A program made the translations under genes and the position numbers. Below are positions 21,448 through 32,379 of a stretch of DNA of 64,000 nt, piece after piece. Under the pieces are notes generated by a model. It was not told where the DNA came from, searched no databases, and saw only the letters and a list, made by a program, of their open reading frames with translations. The stretch is from contig OX424555.1 in NCBI GenBank assembly GCA_949152475.1, forward strand, positions 61,485,977-61,549,976, written 5' to 3'. This stretch comes from Terebella lapidaria (lineage: Eukaryota; Annelida; Polychaeta; Terebellida; Terebellidae). Positions within the stretch are counted from its first letter, which is position 1. Every line of letters begins with the position of its first letter.

Positions 21448-23260
21448 CAGGGCCGTAGCAGCAGGTGTTGATGTGTGTCCGTATGGGGTTGGGGGGAGGG
21501 AGGGGGCTTGTTCGGGGAGGGCACAACGAATACGTCTCAACACCCCGAGAAGCTGAAGCATATTCAGTGGTCTCTGGTACATATGTTGCAATTTAGAATA
21601 ATGTTCCATGTAAAATGAAAATTTTAACATGCACCATCTGTGTGTATGGGGGCTGGGGGTACAGTATTTTGCTAAGGGGGTGGGGGGCAGAGAATTAATA
21701 AGGGCGTGGGGCTGGGATCCGCCCAGGGCAATGTCTTGAAGTCTGACCATGCCCAGCATTTAACACAGAACACATATAGTAACCGTTAACGTCTGGGGCC
21801 CTAGATCCTAGCCCCCACTCCAATATGCAATGTCGTCATGCATCTATGATCCTAATACCTGTAATGCATCTATGATCCAGCATAGGTTCATGCATCTATG
21901 ATCCTAATACCTGTAATGCATCTATGATCCAGCATTGGTTCATGACACCTGTGGGTAATGCATTGTACACATAGGCCTACCTTTTACTGTAAGATCTGAT
22001 GTATTTTCATCGTATTAATAACCACACTCACGTTGCAGACAATACCTCTAGATGGACTAATCAATCATGGTCCGTCAGCCTCTAGTACACATCGGTTTCT
22101 ACATGTCCTCATGTACTTTTTCTGGTATTTGCTCCCAGTGGCGTAGGAAGCATTTGAAAAGTGTGGGGGCCCAAAAATGTCCGGTCTGGGGGTTCGGGGG
22201 GCGCCGTAAGCCACCAAAGAAAATTTTGGATTTTGGTGTTCTCTCAGAATATTCCTGGCGTGTACCTTGGGCCCAGTACAGTGTTATTTTTGTGGGGTAT
22301 CAAGGAATTTGATTTTCTTTGAATGGAAAATTATCATCTAAAATAGGCCCGTAGAATTCAAGCCACTCCGTCTTTTATCATCTTCATGAAAAGTTACTGA
22401 GCAGAACAGATGGGTGCGATATAAAATAGGTGGATCGTATTTGTGTTCTATATAGGGGTGGCAGCAGGATTCCCTCGCAAGCGGTCTGACCTCCTTGAGA
22501 GGGGGTCTAAAATATGTACACAAATCGCAGCCGAACAAAGCGAGGGAGCCAGTGTTTGGAGTGGGGTCTGCCAGAGCCTTTTGGTGTTCTGAGGTCTTGA
22601 CCTGGATTCCATTCTCCAGACCTGGTTTCCATTCTCCAGATTCCATAACTTTTTGAAAATACTCTTTTGACTTTATTTTGATCATTCAGTGATTAACATT
22701 TTTGGAAAATTCAGACAGGGTTCACGATAGAATCATATATTACTCAAGTTTTTACGAATGAATTTTAATTTTTTGGTACAATTTTCCTAACGGGGATGTG
22801 GGGGTAGGCCTATATAGTGCCCCTTGACCCCCTTTCCTGCCACCCCTGCTTCATCGCCTCACCATAGAGTAGTCCAATCGAGAAACTACTCATTTTTCAG
22901 TTGTTTATATCGTTGCTAGTACATCCATCAGTAGATCCATCACGCATAGTCCATGGGTTTCTGAGACACGTGATTTTTCATTAAATTAAATGAAACCTTT
23001 TGGAAATGTATACTATATAAAATGTTTTAGAGTCGTATTGGCGATCTGTATTTTAGAGTCGTATTGGCGATGCCATAAATATAAATGCCATAAATATCCA
23101 TAAATATTTCAGATTTACATACCACTGGACATTTCCCACTGATGAATACACTTACAGCCTTGAAATGCACCAGAGACACCTCCTTCTCCAGCTTCGGACT
23201 TTGGTCGACTGTGACCCCCCCCCCCCCCACTCCTCTTTCAAAATCCGTGCTACGGCCCTG
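21448..23260. mobile_element. Possible DNA element with CAGGGCCGTAGCA inverted ends
   Basis: CAGGGCCGTAGCA at 21448-21460 is exactly inverted at 23248-23260, 1.8 kb apart. No target duplication is evident, and the interior has no coding domain. The two ends may belong to separate elements of one family. Confidence 0.3.
21838..21939. repeat. 51-bp tandem repeat, two copies
   Basis: The unit starting CATGCATCTATGATCCTAAT is repeated at 21889 with one difference. Within each unit TGCATCTATGATCC occurs twice. Confidence 0.85.
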
Positions 23261-23509
23261 CTGCAAGATTTCACAACATCTCGTATGAATGTTGCAAGTG
23301 CAGTAAAGCGAACTTGCGATGCATTGCGACATGTGTCTGATACAGCAATGATGAGCATGTGTTGTTCACATTTATACACTTTATCGAACATTTCGAGTAT
23401 TTGAATAGAATCAGTAGAAGATTTTTAGGCCGACAAACTTGGTGTCGAATGATGGATTCAATGCACAGAAACGGAGCTCCTGAGGTGACATACCAGAAAT
23501 ATTTTTCTA

Positions 23510-23920
23510 TCCGTGCGCACGAAATTTATAACAATTGGTGCCCACGAATTATTAAACCGTGTTCATGAATTAGTAAACCAAGTCGTGATCATTATTGGTA
23601 AACCAATTACCCACGGAATTGAATAATTCGTGCCCACCACATACTAATTCGTGCTCAGTCATGGATTAGTTATAGCAATCCGTGCTCACGAAATACTGTA
23701 ATTCGTGCGGACAAATTGTTGATTTGTGACCACGAATTTCTGTAACTAAACCGTGGGCACGAGTTAACAATTCGTGCACTCGAATCATTAGTTTGTGTGC
23801 ATGATTTATTAATTCGTTGGCACGAGTTATTAATTTGTGCCACGAATTGATATTTCGTTTGCACGTATTATTAATTCTTTGCTTAGTAAGTTACAGTTAA
23901 CTAATTCGTGTGCAAGGATT
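23510..23920. repeat. Degenerate array of AATTCGTGnnCACGAATT dyads
   Basis: Roughly a dozen variants of TTCGTGCNCACGAATTATTAA follow one another at about 30-36 bp spacing. Each is itself a near palindrome, and both orientations appear equally. Copies are diverged, so this is an old minisatellite-like array. Confidence 0.7.
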
Positions 23921-24229
23921 AAAAAAATATTTGTAGTATGCTACCTCAGGGGTTCAGTTAGTATTTATTTATTATGGGCTACATTATGTTTCGGACTTTG
24001 GGAATCACGCCACATGGTTACTTAAAGTACTAGTCTAATGGGAAAATAATATGGGTCGATCCAACACCACTCATTTAGCTGATTGATATGTTTTTCACAG
24101 TTTGTCTTTACGAATATCGGTTCAATGGTATCTAGGCTATATAGGCCTACCCATTTCGAAATATGCCATTTTTCGTACGATCTTGTTTAACGCTTTTGAA
24201 AAGTTCTTGAACATTTTCAACAGGTCAAT

Positions 24230-26441
24230 AGGTGAGATGTTATATGATAGGTTTGTATTATGAACATCTCACCTTGAAATCATACATTGCAGATCCTTTG
24301 GTAGTCTTGAAGATGACTTCACATGATCTTGAGTGGTAAATCAGGTAAGTAACATCTGAACCGAAATGTATAAATTCAACTATGCATACACTACAACTGT
24401 TGATAGAGCTTATGTTTATATTACAATCATACATTGCATATCTTTTGGTAGTCTTGAACTTAATGTCAGATGACTTTGAGTGATAAAATACGAAGGTCAC
24501 ATCTGCCCCAAAAGGCCCAAAATATCAGTTTTTAGTTGTTTTCTCGAAAACTATCCGATCAGTTTTGAGATTTCAGTTTGATTTTTGATATTTTTGACAT
24601 TGTGTTTAAAGATGTAGTGCCTTAAATCGCTGAAAAAGCTTGATATGTGGGCTCGAATTAAAGGAACAAAGAACACAATATGAACAAATATGAAGTCACA
24701 TAATAGCACAGTTGGTCTACTACCTTGAAGGCTATAATCAAAAGCTACACCTGACCTGAAATGTGAAATAACCTCTTGTAATTTGCCCTCTACAGACAGA
24801 ATGTTTGTAGATAGAACCTATGTTTGTATTATTAGGATATAGGAAGTCATATATGCCAAATTTTTAGTAACTTTGAACGACCTTGAAGGCTAAATCTAGA
24901 GGTCACGACTGGCTTGGAATGTGTAGATTGGCCTCTGCAGAAAAAATGCTTGTGGGTAGAGCTTATGTTTGAATTACGAGCATATAGTATAGGATGTCAT
25001 ATATGGCACAACTAATGGTGCACTTGAACTTGATTTCCGACGACCTGGAGTGCTAAATCTCAGTGTCATTTCTGACATAAAATGTGTAAGTTGGCCCCTG
25101 GGACTAAAACGTTATAAACATATAGGAAGTAAACGTCTCTCGGTGACCTTGGACTTGACTATAGAACACATCGAAGACTAAACTTAGAAGGTTTCCTCTG
25201 ACCTGAAATGTGTTTTTATTTCTACAGAGAAACTGATTGCAGATATAGCTCATATATGTGGATGAAAATATACGAAATCATTTGACACATCTAATGGTGA
25301 CCTTGAGCTTGATCTCGAATGATCTTGAGTGCTAAGTGTCTGACGTGAAATGTGTGAATTGGCCTCTGGGGCTTTCAATATAATGTTCACGTTTAGAGCC
25401 TAGAGATTAGGAATGTGTTAATAGTCTATAAGAAGTCAATGGTCCGATAACATATTGTCGTGGCGTTGCGTCCGTCGTCTGTCAGTCGTCCGTCCGTCTA
25501 CATTTTTATCTTCAAAGTGTACGGTTGTATGCTTCTGAAATTTTGCACACAAATGCTTAAAAATATTTCAAGATGGAGGTATTTTTTTTTAGCTATAAAC
25601 GGCCATTTTTGGACTTTGGTAGCCATTTTCTAAAAAAATTTAACTCTTTTTGGCCTTGGGAATTTTTGCCAATTTTTCCCTCCATACTGGAAGCTGTCAC
25701 AGGTGTACTCATAGAAAGCTTGAAGATAGGTCTTGAATATTGGCACTTTCAGATGGGAGGTCATATACAACAATTTATTTATTGACTTTGAATTTGACCT
25801 TTTCTGACCTTGAAAGGTCAAAACAGCCATTTTTTGGATAAAAAAATGCCCAAATTTGCAAATCGTCTGACTTTTCTAAAAAAAAAAATGTGATCAGTTT
25901 TGAGATTTTTATTACAGAACATGCCAATTGGTATACTTGGTGTTGCATTGAAAGGTGGAACGCCTTACCTTCCTCATGAGCAAACCGATACATATACCAA
26001 AACGGCCCAAAATGACATGATATGCACAAATGGCCTCTGGGGCCAAAACACTAGTGTACATAGACCTCAGGTTTTAAATATATCTATAGTTGACGTCTCG
26101 TATGGGGCATATTTTGGTGACCTTGAACTTGACCTGAAACTTTGAAACTTTTTTGCTGCCATTATCGGTGCAAAGTGACTAGAACAGACTAGACTAGAAC
26201 CTAAGATGACCTTGAGTGGTAATTGTCAAGGTTACAGTTGAAGTAAATAATGTAAATTGACTGAAGCAGACAGAATGCTTCTAGTTGAAACTAACGTTTG
26301 TATTATGGGCATTTGTTGTAGGGAGTCACATCAGGTGGTCTTTTGGTGACCTTGAATATACTTTTAGTGAATTTGATATCTGTCAAAGCAGCATTTTTAC
26401 TGAAAAAAGTTTTAGGCCTATGTCTAACACTCCGGTAACCT
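24230..26441 (+). repeat. Diverged array and element copy rich in TGACCTTGA motifs
   Basis: Units of roughly 150-200 bp recur. Each carries variants of GTAGATAGAGCTTATGTTTG, CATATAGGAAGTCATATATG and GACCTTGAACTTGACC. From about 25438 (GGTCCGATAAC then CGTGGCGTTGCGTCCGTC) to TCCGGTAACCT at 26441, the order matches the complete TIR element at 57547-58706, so this is a diverged copy without a clear left terminus. Confidence 0.7.
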
Positions 26442-26559
26442 TTCTTAGCCATTGTGCTAATATTTATGTTTTGTTGTAACTTTGTGGTCTCTCCTGGGTA
26501 TATATCCCCCTCAAATACTAGTACCAATACTAGATTCCTCGGCAAGTTTTGCCTTCCCT

Positions 26560-27050
26560 TTGATCCCCCCCCCCCGTTTCTTCTGGCGCCGTGGCCTCCA
26601 CCCCCGCTTGCCCTCCTCACCGCCGCCACTGTCTCAAAGCAACAGTTTGCATTATTTACATTACGAATAAATTCAGTATACATGTATATCATGAGTGCTC
26701 AATTGAATGTTAAAACACAAATAATTTCACAGCTATCTCAAATGGCTTGCCCTTTATCCATTGTGTTCGGATACATTATGTTCCATCGGGTTCATATCAG
26801 AATCGGGCTCTTGGGGTTAACCCATGAAAATAGTCGATAAACCGACTCTCCGAGAATAGATCTACATGTACGAGTTTCAAGTTGCGAATGTTGAAATATA
26901 TAATTTAATCATTGATTCAGGGGATCGGGAAAAAAATGTATTTTATCAAGTTTTAGGTTGATATGATTCTATATATATATATTTATATAATATGTCATTT
27001 GTGTGTGGGACATAAACAGCTTGTATAGTAAGAGCTCGTACAATCAACAT
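26560..27050. other. Spacer with C-rich tract, no gene seen
   Basis: Contains an 11-nt C run at 26565-26575 in a pyrimidine-rich patch, then AT-rich DNA. No coding or structured feature was found. Confidence 0.4.
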
Positions 27051-27350
27051 AATGATCATGAGAAATTTTCGCTTCAACCACGGTCATAGGCACATTTGCT
27101 GCTGCTACCGCCGCGCCAATCGATACTGCGGTACGCTTACGGCTTGTTTTTATCGCACCGTACGGCCTCGCAGGCGAAGAGGTCTGGTAATGAATATTCA
27201 TGGAGCAATCGCCAGGCGGCCCACAAGCGGCTCCAAGGCAACCACAGTGAGCCCGCACGCGACCGTTACGGAAACCTTCGGGCCGCCGAGCGAGCACTTA
27301 CGTGTACACAAGCCGCACATGTACACACGTGTGTGTCGCTCTACACGTTG
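27050..27350 (+). promoter_or_regulatory. CpG-rich candidate promoter of MADF-BESS gene
   Basis: This patch is clearly richer in G+C and CpG than its surroundings and lies 120-420 bp upstream of the MADF-BESS start codon. It includes GCCAATCG near 27115 (CCAAT-box-like). Open frames here are probably a by-product of the composition. Promoter function is inferred. Confidence 0.35.
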
Positions 27351-27472
27351 TAGGCAACGAAATTTGTCAAACAAAGGTGTAAAGGGACAAGGAGCTAAGA
27401 ACTTTGAGCACATAGAAGCAATATATGCTGACACTGTTAACCAGGTAACAAGGGAACATCCAGATAGAAGAT

Positions 27473-30179
27473 ATGGAGAAAAGAGAAGACAGGGAAGAGG
27501 ATGAAGGAGATGGGGATGAAGATTCTGGCTCAGTCAAGGATAAGCTGGTCGCTTTTTTTGAAGACCGGCCTTCTTTTTATGACATCGGCGATGAAAACTT
27601 CAACAACAAGAGGATGAAGGATGCAGAGTTAGCAGACTTTAGCCGGAGCATCAATTGGACCCGTACGTAGACATGGTATTGATGAAGTAACATTGATTTT
27701 GTAGCAAATAGGCCTATACATGTAGATGTAGTCTGGGGCCGCCTACGGTAGGCCACCGAGGCTGCATGACAGTGCAGTGCGTTCACATCCTGGATTGTCT
27801 GCGAAATATGGGTAGATTTATTAAATATGATTGAAATCCATGATTGAAATGATTGAAATCCATATGATTGAATTCCACGTGAGTAGCAAACATTCACCGA
27901 ACAGGTGGCCTTGAACCCACCATGTACCACTATGGTGAGACTGGATGCACTAACGATCGTTAGTGCATCCCGCAATGGCGAACCCACTCGCGGTTCGTTT
28001 GAATTTTCTGCATTTTCCCGATAATTACGATTGTGATCGATACACACATACATCTGCTGATTCTTATGCGCACGAAACATCCGTTCGTTGCAAATACATG
28101 GCGATTTATGTTGGATTGAGAATGAACAACTCGTCTGAAAAAAAGCCAAAAGATTCCCTAACGTTTGTATTTGTAAAATCAAAGATTCCCTAACGAACAT
28201 GTGAAGATTCCCTAACGATCTTTTCTTTATTAATTCAAATCTATGTTATTTAAATGTTAAACGTGAAGTAAAGTACCAATTGACATGTATTGATGTGTGC
28301 AGATGATCTTCTAGTACAGATTTCCTATTTTTAATGTGACATTCGCTAATTTATGTCGCATAAATCAACGAATTCACAATAGTGTATGATATGGACCTAT
28401 TACAATATACACGCATTAGGCCTATATCGTTAGGGAATCTCACTTTTGTCGTTGGTGAATCTTATCGCTAATTCCTTTCCTCAAGATATCTAAACAAAAA
28501 AGCGTGATCTGCTTGAAATAACTACGCATGTCTTGGACCAAAACACTAAGCTACCTTCAGAGTATCCATTTATCACAAATGGACCTGTCATTTAATGAAA
28601 TACGGTTAAAATCCGAACTGACCGCGTTTACTGTCCGCCATTGCGGGATGCACTAACGATCGTTAGTGCATCCAGTATCACCACAGTGATGTAGAATAGA
28701 CCACGCACATTTGTAATGTATCACGAATAGCGTTAGGCATTGACAAGTTTAGAGTCATACCCTAGACTACATGTGAGTTGTCTATTGTAGCCTATACATG
28801 TGCTTGTACCACGGGTTTATCTACGTGGAATAGACCACGGTTTGGAATATTGACAGATTGATTAAAGTATCAACCGTTGTACAAAGGCAAATCAACGACA
28901 AAGATCAATTTTTCCGATTGTATGATAATTATTAATTTTGGTGGATTGCTTTTCCAAACCGGTGACCAAAATCTGACCGGTTTGTGCGAACCATTTCAAA
29001 CCGGTCTGGATCCGCGCCTGTGAGTGTGACTGTGACAAGATTCTAAATCCTTATTTGTGTGTGTACCTACAGCTGAAGCGGTTATGAAACGATGGCGGAA
29101 CTGGCGGACAGACTACGGCAAAATTCGGCGGTGGGACTGCAAGGCCGGTCAGGGAGCCCGCAGGTTGTCGGTTCTGCAGCAGTGGAAGTTACGTGCGCTC
29201 TCCTTCCTGGATCCCTACATTGTTCGCCGTGGACGTGGATCACGGCTGGGAAGGGAAATATCGGTAGGGCTCTTTCAAAGCTCGTTAATTCGTGAAAGGC
29301 TGATCTGTGTCTCAATTTACAATGCCAGTTTCTTCCCGTAAATATGGGTGCTCCACTAAGCATTGTTGGTGATTTTTCAGTGTGAGCAGGATGAGGGCAT
29401 CGAGGGAACCCGAGACCTGAGCAGCGATGAAGAGGCAGAGCCAGAAGTAGGGCTAGGCTTACCTATCATGCAAAAAGCAAACAGCACTGATATCAACGAG
29501 CAGCGTAGCCAGAGTGTCAGCCCTGGGCGTCCAGCGTTCCTCTCGAGAAAGAGAAAGCGCACATGGGAAACGACAGAGAAGACTGGCGGGTTGGGAGAGA
29601 CCCTGTCCCAGTTCCCTGCAAACAAAAGGCATAATGCCAAAGTGCTGACCCCTAAGGTGATTCACATATTCAACGTGAAATTTCACCATTTCTCCCAAAT
29701 AAATATCTATAAATATCTGTGACATATATATGTATGATGTTAATACGTATCGTAAGTTTTTTTTCTGCTTGCAGATTGAGAATAGGGTGAACTATCGGCC
29801 CTCAGAAAGAGACACATTTGGGGCGTGGCTGGGCAGTGTGGTCCAGCAGGTTCCGTCGAGTCGCTTCAGGGCCTTCCAATCAGAAGTCTTTGGGCTCAGT
29901 CTTCGGTATCTTGCCGAAGTTGAGCCGGACGATCCTGTACCAAGACATACCACACAATATTACACAGACAGTAGGCCTACACCGCTTGTTCAACCTCAGT
30001 TTGGAGAGGACCGGATGCCTTTCCAGCATTCTCAAGGTCTCTATTTACAGCCCGTGTCTCAGTCCGATGCGGCTTTCAGCATCACAAGGGATGATTTCCA
30101 CGTGATGCATGCTCAGGATCTGACGGAAGACGTAAAACCACAGGGACTTGGTGTCTATGAGCACATTGATGACAGCTGA
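27473..30179 (+). CDS. MADF-BESS domain protein, 4 exons, 353 aa
   Basis: Predicted nuclear DNA-binding regulator (MADF is a Myb/SANT-like domain; BESS mediates protein contacts). Exons are 27473-27662, 29073-29263, 29381-29656 and 29775-30179: 1062 nt, all in phase with GT-AG introns. The start is the first ATG after an in-frame TAA at about 27452; the first 20 residues are highly acidic. MADF spans residues about 21-85: KLVAFFEDRPSFYD, then across intron 1 PEAVMKRWRNWRTDYGKIRR. The middle is disordered, with a basic patch SRKRKRTWETTEK resembling a nuclear localisation signal. The BESS-like motif is near residues 229-265 (FGAWLGSVVQQV then FRAFQSEVFGLSLRYL). The sequence does not identify targets. 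Intron 1 holds a foldback element. No orthology is claimed. Confidence 0.82.
27930..28692. mobile_element. Foldback DNA element with palindromic terminal repeats in MADF-BESS intron 1
   Basis: The 28-bp perfect palindrome GGATGCACTAACGA plus its complement occurs at 27943-27970 and 28646-28673. Each is followed inward by CGCAATGGCG or its inverse, and outward by CAC(T/A)ATGGTGA-like sequence in inverse orientation. The arms therefore form a TIR of about 50 bp. The interior repeats AGATTCCCTAACG and its complement CGTTAGGGAATCT. No transposase is encoded, so the element is non-autonomous. Confidence 0.78.
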
Positions 30180-30382
30180 AACGTCGTTATCTAGGCCTAC
30201 TTCGTAGTGTCACGAGAACTGGACGGACGTGGAATCATGCCAGTGGTGGAAATAGCCTATAGAAGCTTAGACCTATTACCAGTAATCACTGGACACAATG
30301 AGCGACTGGGATTCACTTCATTGGAGTTTTGCTGTCGATCTTATCTATGTATAGTTGAGATACGATCTATTCGCTATGTGAT

Positions 30383-30388
30383 AATAAA
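30383..30388 (+). terminator. candidate poly(A) signal of MADF-BESS gene
   Basis: AATAAA 204 nt after the MADF-BESS stop codon, in the same orientation. Confidence 0.5.
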
Positions 30389-30399
30389 TAAAGTATGTT

Positions 30400-32379
30400 C
30401 AACAGAAGTGTTCCATCTGTCGACATATCAGAAGAAAAGCTCAGATTTCTAAACACTGGATATATTCACAATAAATGAATAAATAAACAGATCATTATAC
30501 CCGGTACTCACAGGAATGTGCAAATTTGTGAAAAAAAAAGGTTTGGAGATAAATTTAGTTTGCTGAATTGCACATTTCTTCTCTCATTTCACGCTTGTGA
30601 ATCAAATGGGTCTAGATAAATATATGGACAAACTAATCACAGTAGATATCTACCCGGTAATATAAATGTACGTCCGCTCTTTTCCTAGGCGCGTTACTAA
30701 CACCAATTAAGCATACAGGTCATACTTGTTAAAGGCACACAGGTCAGGAGACAATATGGGACATATAGGCTTATCTGGGAATATCAATATCGAATCAAAA
30801 TCTATATTATATACTCAACTTCATTTACAAATCGGTCACGCTTTTTGCTCGTAGTTTCGTTTTGGATAATCGAATTAACTTGAAACTGTATATGTCCATT
30901 CCATAGGGGCAAACTCATGATCAATGTCTGAATTTGTTGGATATCTCATTTTGGGATATTTTGGGAATTATATTTTGGGAATTTATGGGATATCTCATTT
31001 TGGACTGAAATTCAAACATTGGGGTACATTGAAGTCTTTTTTGGGTTTTGAAGGTAAAAGTCTAAAACTTGGTAAAAATATCGCCAAAAATCGTGTTTCA
31101 CAATTACATGAACTTGACTTCAGTAGGGGCCTAGCCTATCTAATCAGAGTAGACAACTAGCCTAGTATAAGTACATAAGCAGAAACTCTACTTAATCCTG
31201 AATATGAAAATCGATATCAGGATATAAAAGTAAAAAAATTTATCTAATAATTCCCATTATATCATTTGTCAAAACAATGTACAATGCGAGAGGGAAAATG
31301 AATGAACAGTGATATACCCGATGAGCTAATTTATTTGGAACATTGGTTTTACCATTTCTATGGATATACTTAGTTCCTGGGTTTCGGTGCGTTTGTAAAT
31401 ATGACCAGATAGGTGCAGACGCTGATATGTATCTGTATTGTGTATTAATGGGCATCATATTTATTTGTATGTACCCATCTGTTTATTTTTTATCTTCATC
31501 CTTGGTCATGTTATATGTCTAATATAACGGAGCCAATAAATTGAATTGAATTGAAAAAAAAAATTGAAAAAGTACACATTTACTAGCAAAGCGTATTATG
31601 AGATAATATTCTTATTAAGCTACACATTCATTTTTGGGATTCGGGCATAGTACAGTAATTCGCTCAGCCAATCAGCGAACGTTCACTTAGGTAATTTAAA
31701 GGGAAACTGTTGTTAAACATCGCCTCATATATTTTTTTAGGCCAGACTTCTGGACGAGTGTATATTCACCTGAAAGAACGCACTGCTGGGAAATAATGAC
31801 CCGGTTTTCAAAGCAGTATTTTGTTGGCGTTCTTCTCAGGAGCTGGGGAATCAAAGGGGTTTTGCATGGCCATCAGTACCCATAATTTTGGGTATTTTCA
31901 CCCCGGGTCCATTCAAGGCCGAATAGCGAAAAATCCCATGTGTCGTCAAATATATTCATGCTTACCACGCGATGCCCAATACGTCGAGTGATAAAACTAG
32001 CATAGTGGTTAGGCTGGGATTTTTTTAGGAAGGTGTTATGGACCGTCAAAGTAAGATCATTTAACATTGAGTTGAATGGCCAATATATTTAATATACTGT
32101 AGCCATTAATGTTCCACATGTCGCAAGCAGAGTTTTTTTTACTGTTGTCTGCCCTATTTTGTGGACTCGGTCCTGACACCTGGCGAATGGATGGTGAACT
32201 ACACTTTGTCAACATTGTCGATAACCGTAACACTTCTGCCACCCACTTCCGGAAAATATTGACAACAACAATGTCAAATATGTGACTAAGAAGAATGTGA
32301 CAATTTTAATGTTGTTTATCATTATGATTGCAGTTGAAACTGACACAATTATTGTGTAGGGACAGTAGAACGACACACA
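30400..32379. other. Intergenic region before CLEC16A, mostly unannotated
   Basis: AT-rich spacer between MADF-BESS and the CLEC16A start. It contains short internal repeats of GGATATCTCATTTTGG (30940-31000) and a LINE-like tail near 31470-31560. The CLEC16A promoter should lie toward 32380, but I see no defined core promoter motif. Confidence 0.4.
31200..31562 (+). mobile_element. Possible LINE/SINE 3' end with ATTGA tail
   Basis: The segment ends with GGAGCCAATAAATTGAATTG followed by A-rich sequence, the kind of AATAAA plus simple-repeat tail that marks the 3' end of non-LTR retrotransposons. No polymerase sequence remains; the 5' limit is arbitrary. Confidence 0.35.

Larger units (their letters stand above)
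21231..23509. other. Intergenic region with repeat debris, no gene seen
   Basis: About 2.3 kb upstream of the second aldolase. It contains G-rich patches, a 51-bp tandem repeat, a 14-nt C run at 23215-23228, and short inverted ends that suggest one or two decayed DNA elements (21448-23260; 22453-22850, AGGGGTGGCAG type). No open frame shows a recognisable domain. Confidence 0.4.

Noticed and set aside
26303..26692. 129-codon minus-strand frame with Gly-rich stretch
   Set aside because: It arises from the C-rich tract at 26565-26610 and lies in repeat DNA; no family resemblance.
27052..27504. 150-codon plus-strand frame upstream of MADF-BESS as a longer first exon
   Set aside because: It is in a different frame from the MADF-BESS start, and the correct frame has a stop just upstream of 27473. 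The open frame follows from the local CpG richness.
27577..28200. 207-codon minus-strand open frame
   Set aside because: It overlaps MADF-BESS exon 1 in antisense and then runs into the foldback element; composition and content are not protein-like.
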